A DNA stretch of 64,000 nucleotides from Azospirillum sp. SYSU D00513 (GCF_017356015.1 NZ_JAFIQV010000036.1:1-64000), one strand, 5' to 3'; counted from the first letter of the stretch, positions 8,349-16,870 are shown. A program made the numbers and translations. The notes: a model not told the origin generated them from the letters alone.

Positions 8349-8465
8349 GCCTGCCGGCGAAACGGGACAGCACACGCATCCCAACCCTAGCCAAGCGCAG
8401 GCCTGCTGTTCGGCGCACCCAGCGCGCCGCACTGGGTGGAACGGCAACACGACTTGCGCAACAGG

Positions 8466-8966
8466 CTACTCGCCTTTCTTCACGAGGCTGACACGGCCGT
8501 CCCCCTCGATGTAGGCGGCCTTCACATCCCCAAGGCTGGACAAGCCGTGCTGGCGGATCTGGGACATCAGCTCCTCCTCGGTGACGAACTCCTTGCGCAT
8601 GTTGCGGCGGTTCAGCCGACCGTCCCGTACCAGGAGGAGCGGCTGCGGCCGGGTCAGCCAGCGAAGGCGAGGGAAGGTATAGCCCAGCCAGTCCACGGCC
8701 ATGTTCCAGAAGATGATGGTGCCAACCAGCACGATGCCCTCGGTCACCGACTTGTATTCCGCCGCCATGGCGTTCTGCGCTGCGTCGGCAATCAGGACGA
8801 TGACCAGGAAATCCGCGATCCCGACCTCTCCGGTCTGCCGCTTGAGGAAGAACCGCAGCATCAAGAAGAGGGACAGGTACATGAAGGTTCCCCGGATCGC
8901 GATGTCCAGGAGGGAATGACTCGGCAGGAACATCTCCGCCCAATCAACGGTGAACAGCTGGTCCAT
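8466..8966 (-). CDS. DUF421 (YetF-type) membrane protein
   Basis: A 166-residue member of the DUF421 family. It has three N-terminal hydrophobic segments (LDIAIRGTFMYLSLFLMLRF, IADFLVIVLIADAAQNAM and GIVLVGTIIFWNMAVDWLGY) and a small cytoplasmic domain with the conserved LLLVRDGRLNRRNMRKEFV and EELMSQIRQHGL. In Bacilli, YetF-type proteins belong to spore or envelope functions; in proteobacteria the role is unknown. The ATG at 8966 gives a family-like N-terminus, though the frame is open 12 codons further. It converges on the FAD/Rieske gene across a 117-base spacer with nothing recognisable. Confidence 0.8.
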   Translation of the reverse strand: MDQLFTVDWAEMFLPSHSLLDIAIRGTFMYLSLFLMLRFFLKRQTGEVGIADFLVIVLIADAAQNAMAAEYKSVTEGIVLVGTIIFWNMAVDWLGYTFPRLRWLTRPQPLLLVRDGRLNRRNMRKEFVTEEELMSQIRQHGLSSLGDVKAAYIEGDGRVSLVKKGE

Positions 8967-9472
8967 GGTCTGCCTGCGCTCCCTCTCAGACGCCGGTCGC
9001 ATCCTTCACCCGGTCCGCCGTCAAGAGCGGTTCCCGGATCCGCACGCCGCGGGACCCTGCGCGACCGGCCCGTTCTCAGGAATGGTGCGTTGGTCGGGTC
9101 GATCACTTGGACCTCGACAATGTCCGGCGCAGACGAAAAGCGCAGGACCTGTCCTTTCAGGACATGGCTTGAGAAGCTGTGCGTTGGAATAGAGGTGGAG
9201 CGGAATGGCGCTTCGGTCGGCGCAATCACCGGCTGGCGGACACGGGCGAAAAAGCCGGCGGAGGACTCCCCCGGCGATCATCCCGCCGATCGCATGCCAT
9301 GCCGTCACGACCACCGCCTAAACCCTGCCGAACTCCTCCGGTCCAACTGCAATGGACGGATCTGGTTCCAGGTCATGAAGGCGAAAGGGACCGTGGCGAC
9401 CGACTGCGTTCTCTGGCCCGAAGGGGCGGCACGGCAATCCTGCCGCACCGCGCCCTTCGAGGATCGTTCGCC
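8967..9472. other. Long spacer with weak traces of a decayed minus-strand gene
   Basis: About 500 bases between DUF421 and the esterase. On the minus strand from about 9315 a frame starts MVVTAWHAIGGMIAGGV. A shift of one base near 9265 would continue it as SFSSHVLKGQVLRFSSAPDI and VEVQVIDPTNAPFLRT, which looks protein-like. No family was recognised and a sequencing or real frameshift is needed, so I do not call a gene. Confidence 0.3.
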
Positions 9473-10597
9473 TCAACTCCGGGGAGTGGAGCCGAAGGAC
9501 TGCCGAAGACGGCTGCCGGCAAAAGCCTGGGCGTCCTTGGCCTTGGCAACGGCGGCGCCCATGCCGAAGAACTCGTGCGTGACGTCGTCGTAGTTTCGGG
9601 ATTCGACCGGCACGCCCGCCATGCGCAGCCGCTCGGCCAACATCTGGCCCTCGGAACGCAGAGGATCGATCTCGTCCATGATGATGGTCGTCGGCGGCAG
9701 GCCGGCCAGATCCGGCGCGTTTACGACGTCGATCAGCGGGTCCTTCCGATCCTGCTGGTTGCGCAGGTACTTGTCGAAGAACCACGCCATCATTGCCCTG
9801 TTCAGGGGCTTGGCGGTCGCGTTCTCCTGGTAGGAGGGCGTGTTGAGGTCCGATCCCGCGATGGGATAGACCAGGAGCTGGTGGACCGGAAGCGCCAGGC
9901 CCTGCTGGCGCGCCAGCCGAGATACGCCAATCGCAAGGCTGCCGCCCGCGCTCTCGCCGGCCACCGCGACGCGCGCCGGGTCGCCGCCGAGCTGGCCGGC
10001 GTTCCGCAGAGCCCAACGGTAAGCGGCCAGCGCGTCCTGGTGAGCCGCTGGGAACTTCGCTTCCGGTCCCTTGCGGTATTCGACGGAGACGACAATGGCA
10101 CCGGACTGGTTCGCCAGGGCGCGCGCCGAAGAATCATAGGTGTCGTTTGTGGCGATCACCCAGCCGCCGCCATGGAAGTAGACGATCACCGGAAGCCGAC
10201 CGCTCGCCCCGTGCGGCTTATAGACCCGCGCCGTAAGGGCGCTCGCCGGACCGGGAATGGTGATGTTGCGGACGCTGGCGACCGGTTCCGGCGCGGCGTT
10301 CATGCCACGGTCCTGGAGGTACTTCTTCACAGCATCGGCGGGCGTCGGCTGTTGCCGCGCCTCGCCGGCGGTGAGCGTCTCGATCGGCTTCGGCCCCAAG
10401 GCCTGGAAGGCCAGCAGCACCCCGGCCATGTCCGTGTCCGCGTCGGCGAGCGTCGGCGTGCCCTTCGCCGCTTCCACCGGTGCGTTCACCGTGGCGGTGC
10501 CGAGATCCTTCGCCGACTGGCAGGCGGATAACAGGAGGAGCGCCGCAGCACCCGCCATCCATGGGGCGCGACGCCCCTGTCCCGATTGTCCGGTCAT
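9473..10597 (-). CDS. Lipoprotein alpha/beta hydrolase of the hormone-sensitive-lipase (acetyl esterase) family
   Basis: A 374-residue carboxylic ester hydrolase, anchored in the envelope by a lipoprotein signal (GAAALLLLSACQSAK, lipobox Cys at about residue 27). The HSL oxyanion motif VIVYFHGGGWVIATND, the nucleophile elbow AVAGESAGGSLA, the acid region IMDEIDPLRSEG and the catalytic His in YDDVTHEFFGMG are all intact, so the enzyme should be active on short-chain acyl esters. The start at 10597 follows AAGGGC. A GGAAC-N16-GGTT box lies 64 bases upstream, suggesting stress control. The natural substrate is not evident. Confidence 0.88.
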   Translation of the reverse strand: MTGQSGQGRRAPWMAGAAALLLLSACQSAKDLGTATVNAPVEAAKGTPTLADADTDMAGVLLAFQALGPKPIETLTAGEARQQPTPADAVKKYLQDRGMNAAPEPVASVRNITIPGPASALTARVYKPHGASGRLPVIVYFHGGGWVIATNDTYDSSARALANQSGAIVVSVEYRKGPEAKFPAAHQDALAAYRWALRNAGQLGGDPARVAVAGESAGGSLAIGVSRLARQQGLALPVHQLLVYPIAGSDLNTPSYQENATAKPLNRAMMAWFFDKYLRNQQDRKDPLIDVVNAPDLAGLPPTTIIMDEIDPLRSEGQMLAERLRMAGVPVESRNYDDVTHEFFGMGAAVAKAKDAQAFAGSRLRQSFGSTPRS

Positions 10598-10660
10598 TTT
10601 GCCCTTCTTGTGGAGTTCGTGAGGGCAGGCAGGGGTCTCCCTACCCGTCCGGTAGGCCTT

Positions 10661-10685
10661 AACCGGACAGGGGAATAGCAGTTCC
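10661..10685 (-). promoter_or_regulatory. EcfG-like promoter GGAAC-N16-GGTT for the esterase gene
   Basis: On the minus strand GGAAC (10685-10681), 16 bases, then GGTT (10664-10661), ending 63 bases before the esterase start. The GGTT end lies in a short inverted repeat (GTCCGGT...ACCGGAC), which might form a stem at the 5' end of the transcript. Confidence 0.5.
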
Positions 10686-10894
10686 TGCCTGCCCGGCAAT
10701 TCCCAAAGCCAGGGCCGCCCACTTCGCACGGTTGTGGTGCCGCGCCGGCAGCAAACGCCGAACGCGATCGCTTCGCGGCAGAGCAGGCCGCACGCGATAG
10801 TCGTGACAATGATCAACAGACCGATAGACGGCCTAGCGCTGCAATGGGGCCGCCTTTAGAGTGTTCTCACCATGCGGCAGAGGGGTATCCGCTG

Positions 10895-11353
10895 ATGTAC
10901 GCTCGCCTCGCCTACTATAGCGAAATCACGTCCGAGTTCAGCGCCGAGATGATGCACGACATCGTCCGGAAGAGCCAAATGAACAATGCCTGTCACGGCG
11001 TCACCGGCTGCCTGGTGCAGCATGGAAAATATTTCATCCAGCTGCTGGAAGGGCCGAGATCGGTCCTGACCCGCCTGTTTTGTGCGATCGCGAAAGACAG
11101 CCGTCACACGAACGTGGTGTTGGTCGAATTGCGGGACATCAGCGCCGCCCGCTTTCCTGGCTGGAACATGCTGAACATCAGCAACCAATTCATGCCGGCC
11201 ATTCAAGGTGTCCTGTTCGACCCAGACGCCTTCACCGGCAGCGCCTTGGGCCATACCATGGAAAAGGCGGCTCGTTATCTTGAGGAGCTGAGATCCGCCG
11301 ATCCGAAGGCGGCCGCCGTCGATGCCGGCCTGGCACCGTCGGTCCACGCATAG
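10895..11353 (+). CDS. BLUF-domain blue-light photoreceptor
   Basis: A 152-residue stand-alone BLUF protein, a flavin-binding blue-light sensor. The start MYARLAYYSEITSEFS carries the flavin-contacting Tyr of the first strand. NNACHGVTGCLVQHGKYFI supplies the Asn, and YFIQLLEGPRSVL the essential Gln whose side chain rearranges on illumination. RHTNVVLVELRDISAARFP and the Trp/Met region (GWNMLNISN) complete the domain by about residue 95. The last 55 residues form the usual capping helices. No output domain is fused, so it must signal through a partner, none of which is obvious nearby. The ATG at 10895 follows AGAGGGG; the frame is open upstream but the family begins here. Confidence 0.9.
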   Translation: MYARLAYYSEITSEFSAEMMHDIVRKSQMNNACHGVTGCLVQHGKYFIQLLEGPRSVLTRLFCAIAKDSRHTNVVLVELRDISAARFPGWNMLNISNQFMPAIQGVLFDPDAFTGSALGHTMEKAARYLEELRSADPKAAAVDAGLAPSVHA

Positions 11354-11547
11354 TCACACAGCTGATTGCATTGCCCCATTCCCGGAAGACGATGCAGCCG
11401 GGAGGAGAATGACGCCGTGCCGGCGGGGCGATCGGCCGATCCGGAAGCAGGATCGCGGGACATGGCGTTCCTGAAGAGAACGCCGCACAGGCATGAATGA
11501 AATCGACGACCGGTCGGTTGTCGACGCAACTGATCCATGCCGGCGAG
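11354..11547. other. Intergenic spacer
   Basis: No gene between the BLUF protein and the SDR. It contains a small inverted repeat GGCGTTC...GAACGCC at about 11464-11484 of unknown meaning. Confidence 0.35.
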
Positions 11548-11572
11548 GGAACCCCCGCCCGGCATGAAGGTT
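11548..11572 (+). promoter_or_regulatory. EcfG-like promoter GGAAC-N16-GGTT for the SDR gene
   Basis: GGAAC (11548-11552), 16 bases, GGTT (11569-11572), ending 77 bases before the start of the exported SDR gene. Confidence 0.5.
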
Positions 11573-11649
11573 GAGCTGCCTATGCCCGAGCCCCCGGTGC
11601 GGCAGAAGGGCCGTGCCACCGGAGAAAGCGGATCGGCACGGAGACGGAC

Positions 11650-12657
11650 ATGAAACCTGAAGGCATCGACAGCTCGCGTCGCCTCGTCGTCGGCGGCATC
11701 GCCACCGGCATGGTGGCGGCCCTGGGCACGCCCGCGCTGGCGCAGCAGGGAAACGTTGCGGCCCCCGCCGGCGCGCCGGCCATGCGGAACCCGGCCACCG
11801 AGTACCCGCGTCCGCCCTTCCCCCGCCAGGAGCAGGAATGGCCGGGCCTCGCCAGCCAGATGACGCCCCGTCCCGATCATGGCGAAACGAGCTACAAAGG
11901 GTCGGGCCGTCTCGCCGGGCGCAAGGCGCTCATCACCGGCGGCGATTCCGGCATCGGCCGGGCCGCCGCGATCGCCTTCGCACGCGAGGGCGCCGACGTC
12001 GCCTTCAACTACCTGCCGGCCGAGGAACCGGACGCGCGGGAGGTGGTCGAACTGATCCGGGCGGAAGGCCGGAAGGCCATCCCCCTGCCCGGCGACATCC
12101 GGGACGAAGCCTTCTGCAACAGGCTGGTCGCCGACGCCCTGCGGGAACTCGGCGGCCTCGACATCCTCGTCAACAACGCCGCGAGGCAGCACTCCGTGCC
12201 GTCCATCCTGGAGCTGACCACGGAGCAGCTCGACGAAACCTTCAAGACCAACGTCTACGCGATGTTCTGGATCACCAAGGCTGCCATGCGGCACCTGGGT
12301 CCGGGCTCCGCCATCATCAACACCAGTTCGGTCACGGCTTACGATCCCTCCGCCAATCTGCTGGACTATTCGGCGACCAAGGCGGCGATCATGAATTTCA
12401 CGAAGAGCCTCGCGAAGCAGGTCGCGCAGAAGGGCATCCGCGTCAACGCTGTGGCGCCGGGGCCGTTCTGGACGCCCCTGCAGCCGAGCGGGGGCCAGCC
12501 GCCGGACCAGCTCACGAGCTTCGGCGGCGACACGCCGATGGGCCGCCCCGGCCAGCCAGCCGAACTCGCCCCGATCTACGTCCTTCTCGCGTCCCAGGAA
12601 TCCAGCTACGCGACGGGTCAGGTGTACGGCGCCGTCGGCGGGCGCGGCGGGCCATAA
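11650..12657 (+). CDS. Exported SDR family oxidoreductase with Tat signal
   Basis: A 335-residue classical short-chain dehydrogenase of the YhdF/YdaD-like group, NAD(P)-dependent. Residues 1-32 are a twin-arginine-like signal (SSRRLVVGGIATGMVAALG, cleavage after ALA). A proline-rich linker (YPRPPFPRQEQEWPG) precedes the catalytic domain. The cofactor motif is ALITGGDSGIGRAAAIAFA, the NNA motif is ILVNNAARQHS, and the active site is Ser in IINTSSVTAYDP with Tyr and Lys in LLDYSATKAAIMNF. Members of this group are general stress proteins in Bacillus. An EcfG-like box upstream fits that. The substrate is unknown. Confidence 0.88.
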   Translation: MKPEGIDSSRRLVVGGIATGMVAALGTPALAQQGNVAAPAGAPAMRNPATEYPRPPFPRQEQEWPGLASQMTPRPDHGETSYKGSGRLAGRKALITGGDSGIGRAAAIAFAREGADVAFNYLPAEEPDAREVVELIRAEGRKAIPLPGDIRDEAFCNRLVADALRELGGLDILVNNAARQHSVPSILELTTEQLDETFKTNVYAMFWITKAAMRHLGPGSAIINTSSVTAYDPSANLLDYSATKAAIMNFTKSLAKQVAQKGIRVNAVAPGPFWTPLQPSGGQPPDQLTSFGGDTPMGRPGQPAELAPIYVLLASQESSYATGQVYGAVGGRGGP

Positions 12658-12683
12658 CTCCAGGCGGCATAACTCCAGGTGCA

Positions 12684-12718
12684 GGAGAGCGCGATGACAT
12701 GCCATGACGTCGCGCTCC
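12684..12718. terminator. Hairpin between convergent genes
   Basis: GGAG-A-GCGCGA pairs with TCGCGC-TCC across 12684-12718 with one bulged base, between the convergent SDR and CsbD genes, so it could end both transcripts. A nearly exact direct repeat of about 14 bases (ataactccagg) lies just before it. Confidence 0.4.
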
Positions 12719-12767
12719 AAGTCATCCGGCCTTTACGGACCTAGCGGTCAGGGGCGATCAGGGGCGG

Positions 12768-12950
12768 TCAAGGGTTGCCCTTGCCGGTCAGGGCGTCCTT
12801 GATGCCGCCGATGGCGTTCTGGATCTTGCCCTCGGCCTTGTCGGCCTTGCCCTCGGACTGGAGCTTGCTGTCCCCGGTCAGGTTGCCGGCGCCTTCCTTG
12901 AGGTCGCCCTTCATCTTCTTCATCGAACCTTCGGTGCGGTCGTCGTTCAT
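12768..12950 (-). CDS. CsbD-like stress protein
   Basis: A 60-residue, very hydrophilic protein: MNDDRTEGSMKKMKGDLKEG, then AGNLTGDSKLQSEGKADKAE and a GKIQNAIGGIKDALTG tail. This is the CsbD pattern of repeated Lys/Gly/Asp amphipathic segments. CsbD belongs to the sigma-B stress regulon in Bacillus and accompanies EcfG-controlled genes in alphaproteobacteria; biochemical role unknown. AGAGG lies nine bases before the ATG. No EcfG box was found directly upstream. Confidence 0.88.
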   Translation of the reverse strand: MNDDRTEGSMKKMKGDLKEGAGNLTGDSKLQSEGKADKAEGKIQNAIGGIKDALTGKGNP

Positions 12951-13080
12951 CGCTCGATCCTCTCCATGACATGTCGGCGTCGCCGCCGGATGGAACATCC
13001 AAACCAACACCCCCCGGCCGGAAATGTCCCCGATCAGGACAGCGGCGTGCCGATGGCCGAGGCGAAGGGATGCCTGCCGG

Positions 13081-13884
13081 CTACTTCCGCGCCGAACCCG
13101 GCTCGGACAGCTTGCGGTGCTGCTCGGCCTTGGCGTTCTCTGTCAGGAACTTGGCGGCGGTGGTGTGGAGCGTGTTCGTGATCGAGCCGGCGACGATGTG
13201 GTCCTTGCCGGCCATCAGGGCCTCGAAACCCTGCCGGGCGACCTCGGCCGGGTCGTCCTTCTTGCCGGCCCCGACCCTGGTGTCGTCCATGCCGGCGCGG
13301 TGGAAGAAGTTGGTGTCCGTCGGGCCGGGCATCAGCGCCGTGACGGTCACCTTCGTCTCCTTCAGCTCGTTGCGGAGCGCCTCGGCGAAGGACAGGATGA
13401 AGGCCTTGGAGGCGCCATACACCGCCTCGAAGGGTGCCGGGGTGGTGGAGGCGATGGAGGCGGTGAACAGAACGCGGCCCCGGTCGCGCGCCACCATGTC
13501 CGGCAGCACCCGTTTGGCGAGGTGGACCGAGGAGGTGACGTTCAGGCTGATGAGGTTCAGTTCGTCCTCCAGCCGGGTCTCGCGGGTGAAGTCTCCGCCA
13601 ACCCCGACGCCGGCGTTGATGGCGATGGCCTCCACCGGCCGTCCGGCGGCCTTGATCGCAGCGTGGAGCTGCTCGACGCCCTCATAGCTGGTCAGGTCGG
13701 CCTGCACCGCGTCCGCTCGGCCTCCGAGCGCCGCGACGTCGCGCGCGGCGTCCACGATGCCCGGGCTCGCGGCGGTGACCAGCACGTCGAAACCATTCCG
13801 GGCGAATTGCTTGGCGAGTTCGTAACCGATGCCGCTCGACGCGCCGGTCACGACGGCCAACGGCCGTACTGCGTCTGTGGCCAT
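13081..13884 (-). CDS. SDR family NAD(P)-dependent oxidoreductase
   Basis: A 267-residue classical short-chain dehydrogenase without a signal peptide, hence cytoplasmic. The cofactor motif is VVTGASSGIGYELAKQFARN and the central motif INAGVGVGG, with Ala-Gly in place of the usual Asn-Asn-Ala. The catalytic Ser is in VLFTASIASTTP and Tyr-Lys in FEAVYGASKAFILSF, followed by LMPGPTDTNFF. It resembles uncharacterised stress-linked SDRs rather than fatty-acid reductases. An EcfG-like box lies 38 bases upstream. The neighbouring royal-jelly-family gene is divergent and also has such a box. Substrate not identifiable. Confidence 0.87.
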   Translation of the reverse strand: MATDAVRPLAVVTGASSGIGYELAKQFARNGFDVLVTAASPGIVDAARDVAALGGRADAVQADLTSYEGVEQLHAAIKAAGRPVEAIAINAGVGVGGDFTRETRLEDELNLISLNVTSSVHLAKRVLPDMVARDRGRVLFTASIASTTPAPFEAVYGASKAFILSFAEALRNELKETKVTVTALMPGPTDTNFFHRAGMDDTRVGAGKKDDPAEVARQGFEALMAGKDHIVAGSITNTLHTTAAKFLTENAKAEQHRKLSEPGSARK

Positions 13885-13922
13885 GGGCTTGTTCCTTCCG
13901 TTCCAGGGATTTCAGTAGCGCC

Positions 13923-13948
13923 AACCGGGCGCCGCGCCCGCGGGTTCC
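13923..13948 (-). promoter_or_regulatory. EcfG-like promoter GGAAC-N17-GGTT for the cytoplasmic SDR
   Basis: Minus-strand GGAAC (13948-13944), 17 bases, GGTT (13926-13923), ending 38 bases before the SDR start at 13884. Confidence 0.5.
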
Positions 13949-13998
13949 GGCTGGCGGACGGCCGGGATCCCTGTCCGGGAAGCATGCCCGCCAGGACC

Positions 13999-14023
13999 GG
14001 AACGGCTTCTCCCCTTCCTTGTT
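13999..14023 (+). promoter_or_regulatory. EcfG-like box GGAAC-N16-TGTT for the royal-jelly-family gene
   Basis: GGAAC (13999-14003), 16 bases, TGTT (14020-14023), ending 78 bases before the start at 14102. It sits in the same divergent spacer as the SDR box. Confidence 0.4.
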
Positions 14024-14101
14024 GGTTCCAGATCGGCGGCTTGCCCATGGGGCCGGACGTCACGGCGCCGACCAAAGGCCAGCCAGGGGAAAACAACGGG
14101 A

Positions 14102-15214
14102 ATGTCCATCCAGCCGCAGGACCTGCCGAGCGACGAGCCCGTAGGCGCGCTCGAACCGGTCGTCCAGTTCGACGGCCCGATGCCGACGGGCGTGACGGTC
14201 TCCCACCGGGGCCGCATTTTCGTCAACTTCCCGAAATGGGGCGACGAGGTCGCCTTCACGGTGGCGGAGATCCGCGACGGCCGGCCCGTCGCCTATCCGG
14301 ACGAGGCGATCAACCGCACCGACCCCGACGATCATGCGGCGGCGCTGGTGTCCGTGCAGAGCGTGGTGGTCGATCCCGCCGACCGGCTGTGGATCCTCGA
14401 CACCGGCAGCCCGATGTTCAAGCCGACGAAATTCGGCGGCCCGAAACTCCTCTGCGTGGACCTGAGGAGCGACAGGGTGGTCCGAAAAATCCTCTTCCCC
14501 CAGGACGTGGCGCTGCCGACCACCTACCTCAACGACGTGCGGTTCGACCTGCGGCGCGGCGCCGGGGGCATGGCCTTCATTACCGATTCCTCCGACCAGG
14601 GGCCGAACGGCATCATCGTGGTGGACCTCGCCTCGGGCGAGAGCTGGCGCCGGCTCCACGAGCATCCCTCGACCAAGGCGGAGACCCCGCCGGGCTTCCT
14701 CCCCATCGTCGAGGGACGCCCCCTGATGCAGCGCCAGCCGGACGGCACGGCCAAGCCGGTCACCATGGGCGCCGACGGCATCGCCATCTCGGCGGACGGG
14801 CAGCGGCTCTTCTACTGCCCGCTGGCGAGCCGCCGCCTCTACAGCGTGTCGGTGGACGCCCTGACCGACCGGTCGCTCGACGGCGCAGCCGTGGCCGCCA
14901 CGGTCCTCGACGAAGGCGACAAGGGCGGCGGGGCCGACGGGCTGGAGACCGACGACGCGGGCAATCTCTACGCCACGAGCTACGAGCACAACGCGGTGCT
15001 ACGCCGCAGGCCGGACGGCGCCTGGGAGACGGTGATCCACGACGCGCGGCTGCTGTGGCCCGACACCCTGTCGGTCGCGGCGGACGGCCACCTCTACGTC
15101 ACCGCGAATCAGCTCCACCGGCAGGCGCAGTACCAGCAGGGCCAGGATCTGCGCCGCAAGCCCTATTCGCTCTTCCGCACCCGCATCGGCACGGGTCCCG
15201 TCCAGCTCCGGTGA
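14102..15214 (+). CDS. Major royal jelly / yellow family beta-propeller protein
   Basis: A 370-residue beta-propeller of the MRJP/yellow family, related to dopachrome-conversion proteins of insects and to SMP-30-like lactonases. Typical elements are MPTGVTVSHRGRIFVNFPKW at the N-terminus, SVQSVVVDPADRLWILDTGS, LPTTYLNDVRFDLRRG, GMAFITDSSDQGPNGIIVVD, ADGIAISADGQRLFYCPLAS and a C-terminal WPDTLSVAADGHLYVTANQL. Bacterial members have no proven activity. No signal peptide is seen. It is 34 bases upstream of the alcohol dehydrogenase and may start the transcription unit that continues into the molybdenum hydroxylase genes. Confidence 0.85.
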   Translation: MSIQPQDLPSDEPVGALEPVVQFDGPMPTGVTVSHRGRIFVNFPKWGDEVAFTVAEIRDGRPVAYPDEAINRTDPDDHAAALVSVQSVVVDPADRLWILDTGSPMFKPTKFGGPKLLCVDLRSDRVVRKILFPQDVALPTTYLNDVRFDLRRGAGGMAFITDSSDQGPNGIIVVDLASGESWRRLHEHPSTKAETPPGFLPIVEGRPLMQRQPDGTAKPVTMGADGIAISADGQRLFYCPLASRRLYSVSVDALTDRSLDGAAVAATVLDEGDKGGGADGLETDDAGNLYATSYEHNAVLRRRPDGAWETVIHDARLLWPDTLSVAADGHLYVTANQLHRQAQYQQGQDLRRKPYSLFRTRIGTGPVQLR

Positions 15215-15248
15215 CGCGGCCGCCGGCATCCAGCCAACGGAGGAACCC

Positions 15249-16364
15249 ATGAGAATCCAAGCGGCCGTGCTCGAAAGGCCGGACGGAGCCCTCACGAGCC
15301 ATCGGGTCAGGATCGAAACGGCGGAACTGGACGGCCCTCGCGACGAGGAGGTGCTCGTCCGGGTGACGAGTTGCGGCGTCTGCGGCACCGACCGAGGCTG
15401 CCTGCACGGGCAGGAGCCCTACCCGACGCCCGGCGTACTCGGCCACGAGGGAGCGGGCATCGTCGAGGCGGTCGGGCGGAACGTGACGCTGGTCAAGCCG
15501 GGCGACCGTGTGGTCATGGGCTTTCCCTTCTGCGGCGTTTGCAGGAACTGCCGCGCCGGCCAGCCGCGCTATTGCGAACACGGCAAGGAGTTGATGTTCG
15601 GCGGCTACCGGCTGGACGGCTCGACCCCGCTCCGCCGCGGGGACGGCGAGCCCCTCGCCGGGCGCTTCTTCCAGCAATCCTCCTGGGCAACCCACGCCGT
15701 GGCGCTGGAGCGCCAACTCGCGAAGGTGCCGGACCACATCGACCACGACCTGATGGGACCGCTCGGCTGCAGCATCACGACCGGGGCCGGAGCGGTGCTG
15801 AACGAGCTGCGGCCGACGCCGGGGTCCAGCATCGCGGTCTTCGGCGCCGGCAGCGTCGGCCTATCGGCCGTCATGGCAGCTCGCCTGACCGGCGCCACCA
15901 CCATCATCGCCATCGACAAGGATGAACGCCGCCTCGCGCTCGCCCTTGAACTCGGTGCCACCCATGTGATCCACGGGACCGGAGACCTGGACGCTCAGGT
16001 CAAGGAACTCTCGGGCGGCGGGGTGGACCGGGCGGTGGAAGCGACCAACGGCGCCAACCTCGTCGCGGAGGCCTGCAAGTCGCTCGCGATGCTGGGCGTC
16101 TGCGCCATGGTGGGCGGTGCGAAACCCACGGCCGAGATTTCGCTCAACCATCCCGACATGCTGCTGAACGGCAAGCGGCTGATCGGGGTCATGGGCGGCG
16201 GCGGGCAGACCCCCGCCTTTCACCTGAGCTTGATGGAATTGCAGGCCCAAGGCCGCTTCCCTCTGGAGAAGCTCGTCCGCTTCTACGATTTCGCCGACAT
16301 CAACCAGGCGATCGAGGACAGCGACTCGGGCGCCGTGGTCAAGCCGATTCTGCGCATGCGCTAA
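15249..16364 (+). CDS. Zinc-dependent alcohol dehydrogenase, aryl-alcohol-type
   Basis: A 371-residue medium-chain dehydrogenase. The catalytic zinc ligands are in SCGVCGTDRG and LGHEGAGIVEAVG, the structural-zinc cysteines in FCGVCRNCRAGQPRYCEHG, the NAD motif in VFGAGSVGLSAVMAARLTGA, and the acidic residue IAIDKDE after it favours NAD. It most resembles benzyl/aryl-alcohol dehydrogenases (XylB-like). The gene has its own AACGGAGGAACCC site and is followed after 23 bases by a three-subunit aldehyde oxidoreductase. An alcohol-to-aldehyde-to-acid pathway encoded in one operon is therefore plausible, but the compound is not known. Confidence 0.88.
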   Translation: MRIQAAVLERPDGALTSHRVRIETAELDGPRDEEVLVRVTSCGVCGTDRGCLHGQEPYPTPGVLGHEGAGIVEAVGRNVTLVKPGDRVVMGFPFCGVCRNCRAGQPRYCEHGKELMFGGYRLDGSTPLRRGDGEPLAGRFFQQSSWATHAVALERQLAKVPDHIDHDLMGPLGCSITTGAGAVLNELRPTPGSSIAVFGAGSVGLSAVMAARLTGATTIIAIDKDERRLALALELGATHVIHGTGDLDAQVKELSGGGVDRAVEATNGANLVAEACKSLAMLGVCAMVGGAKPTAEISLNHPDMLLNGKRLIGVMGGGGQTPAFHLSLMELQAQGRFPLEKLVRFYDFADINQAIEDSDSGAVVKPILRMR

Positions 16365-16387
16365 CCTACAGCCGGAAGGATCGCGGA

Positions 16388-16870
16388 ATGGATGTCTTGT
16401 TGACGGTCAACGGCCAGCAGCACCGGCTTGATCTGGACATTCGAGTGACCCTGCTCGACGCCCTGCGCGAGCGGCTCGGCCTCACCGGCACGAAGAAGGG
16501 CTGTGACCAGGGCCAGTGCGGCGCCTGCACGGTGCTGGTGGGTGGCCGGCGTGTGCTGTCCTGCTTCATCCTCGCCGCTACCGTCGACGGCGAGGTCACC
16601 ACGATCGAGGGGCTCGCCGGGGAGGGCGATCCTCTGCACCCCATGCAGCAGGCCTTCCTGGACTGCGACGCCTTCCAGTGCGGATACTGCACCCCCGGCC
16701 AGATCCTCAGCGCGATTGCCTGCGTCCAGGAAGGACATGCCGAAAGCGAGGACGAGATCCACGAATACATGAGCGGCAATCTCTGCCGCTGCGCCGCTTA
16801 CCCGAAGATCGTCGAGGCGGTGCAGCGCGCCAAGCCGCTGATGCAGGTTCAGGCGAAGGAGTCCGACTGA
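16388..16870 (+). CDS. Molybdenum hydroxylase, [2Fe-2S] subunit (cytoplasmic PaoA-like)
   Basis: A 160-residue small subunit of a xanthine-oxidase-family enzyme. It passes electrons from the molybdenum centre through two [2Fe-2S] clusters. The plant-ferredoxin-type ligands are [15 protein letters not shown] with the later Cys in RVLSCF. The second cluster is in [11 protein letters not shown] and [13 protein letters not shown]. Unlike the second copy in this window there is no Tat signal: the protein starts directly at MDVLLTVNGQQHRL, so this complex should stay in the cytoplasm. The stop overlaps the start of the FAD subunit by one base (TGATG), showing translational coupling. Confidence 0.92.
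   Translation: MDVLLTVNGQQHRLDLDIRVTLLDALRERLGLTGTKKGCDQGQCGACTVLVGGRRVLSCFILAATVDGEVTTIEGLAGEGDPLHPMQQAFLDCDAFQCGYCTPGQILSAIACVQEGHAESEDEIHEYMSGNLCRCAAYPKIVEAVQRAKPLMQVQAKESD

Noticed and set aside
9021-9314. Possible minus-strand gene between DUF421 and the esterase
   Set aside because: Needs a frameshift to look protein-like and has no recognised family; kept only as a note on the spacer.
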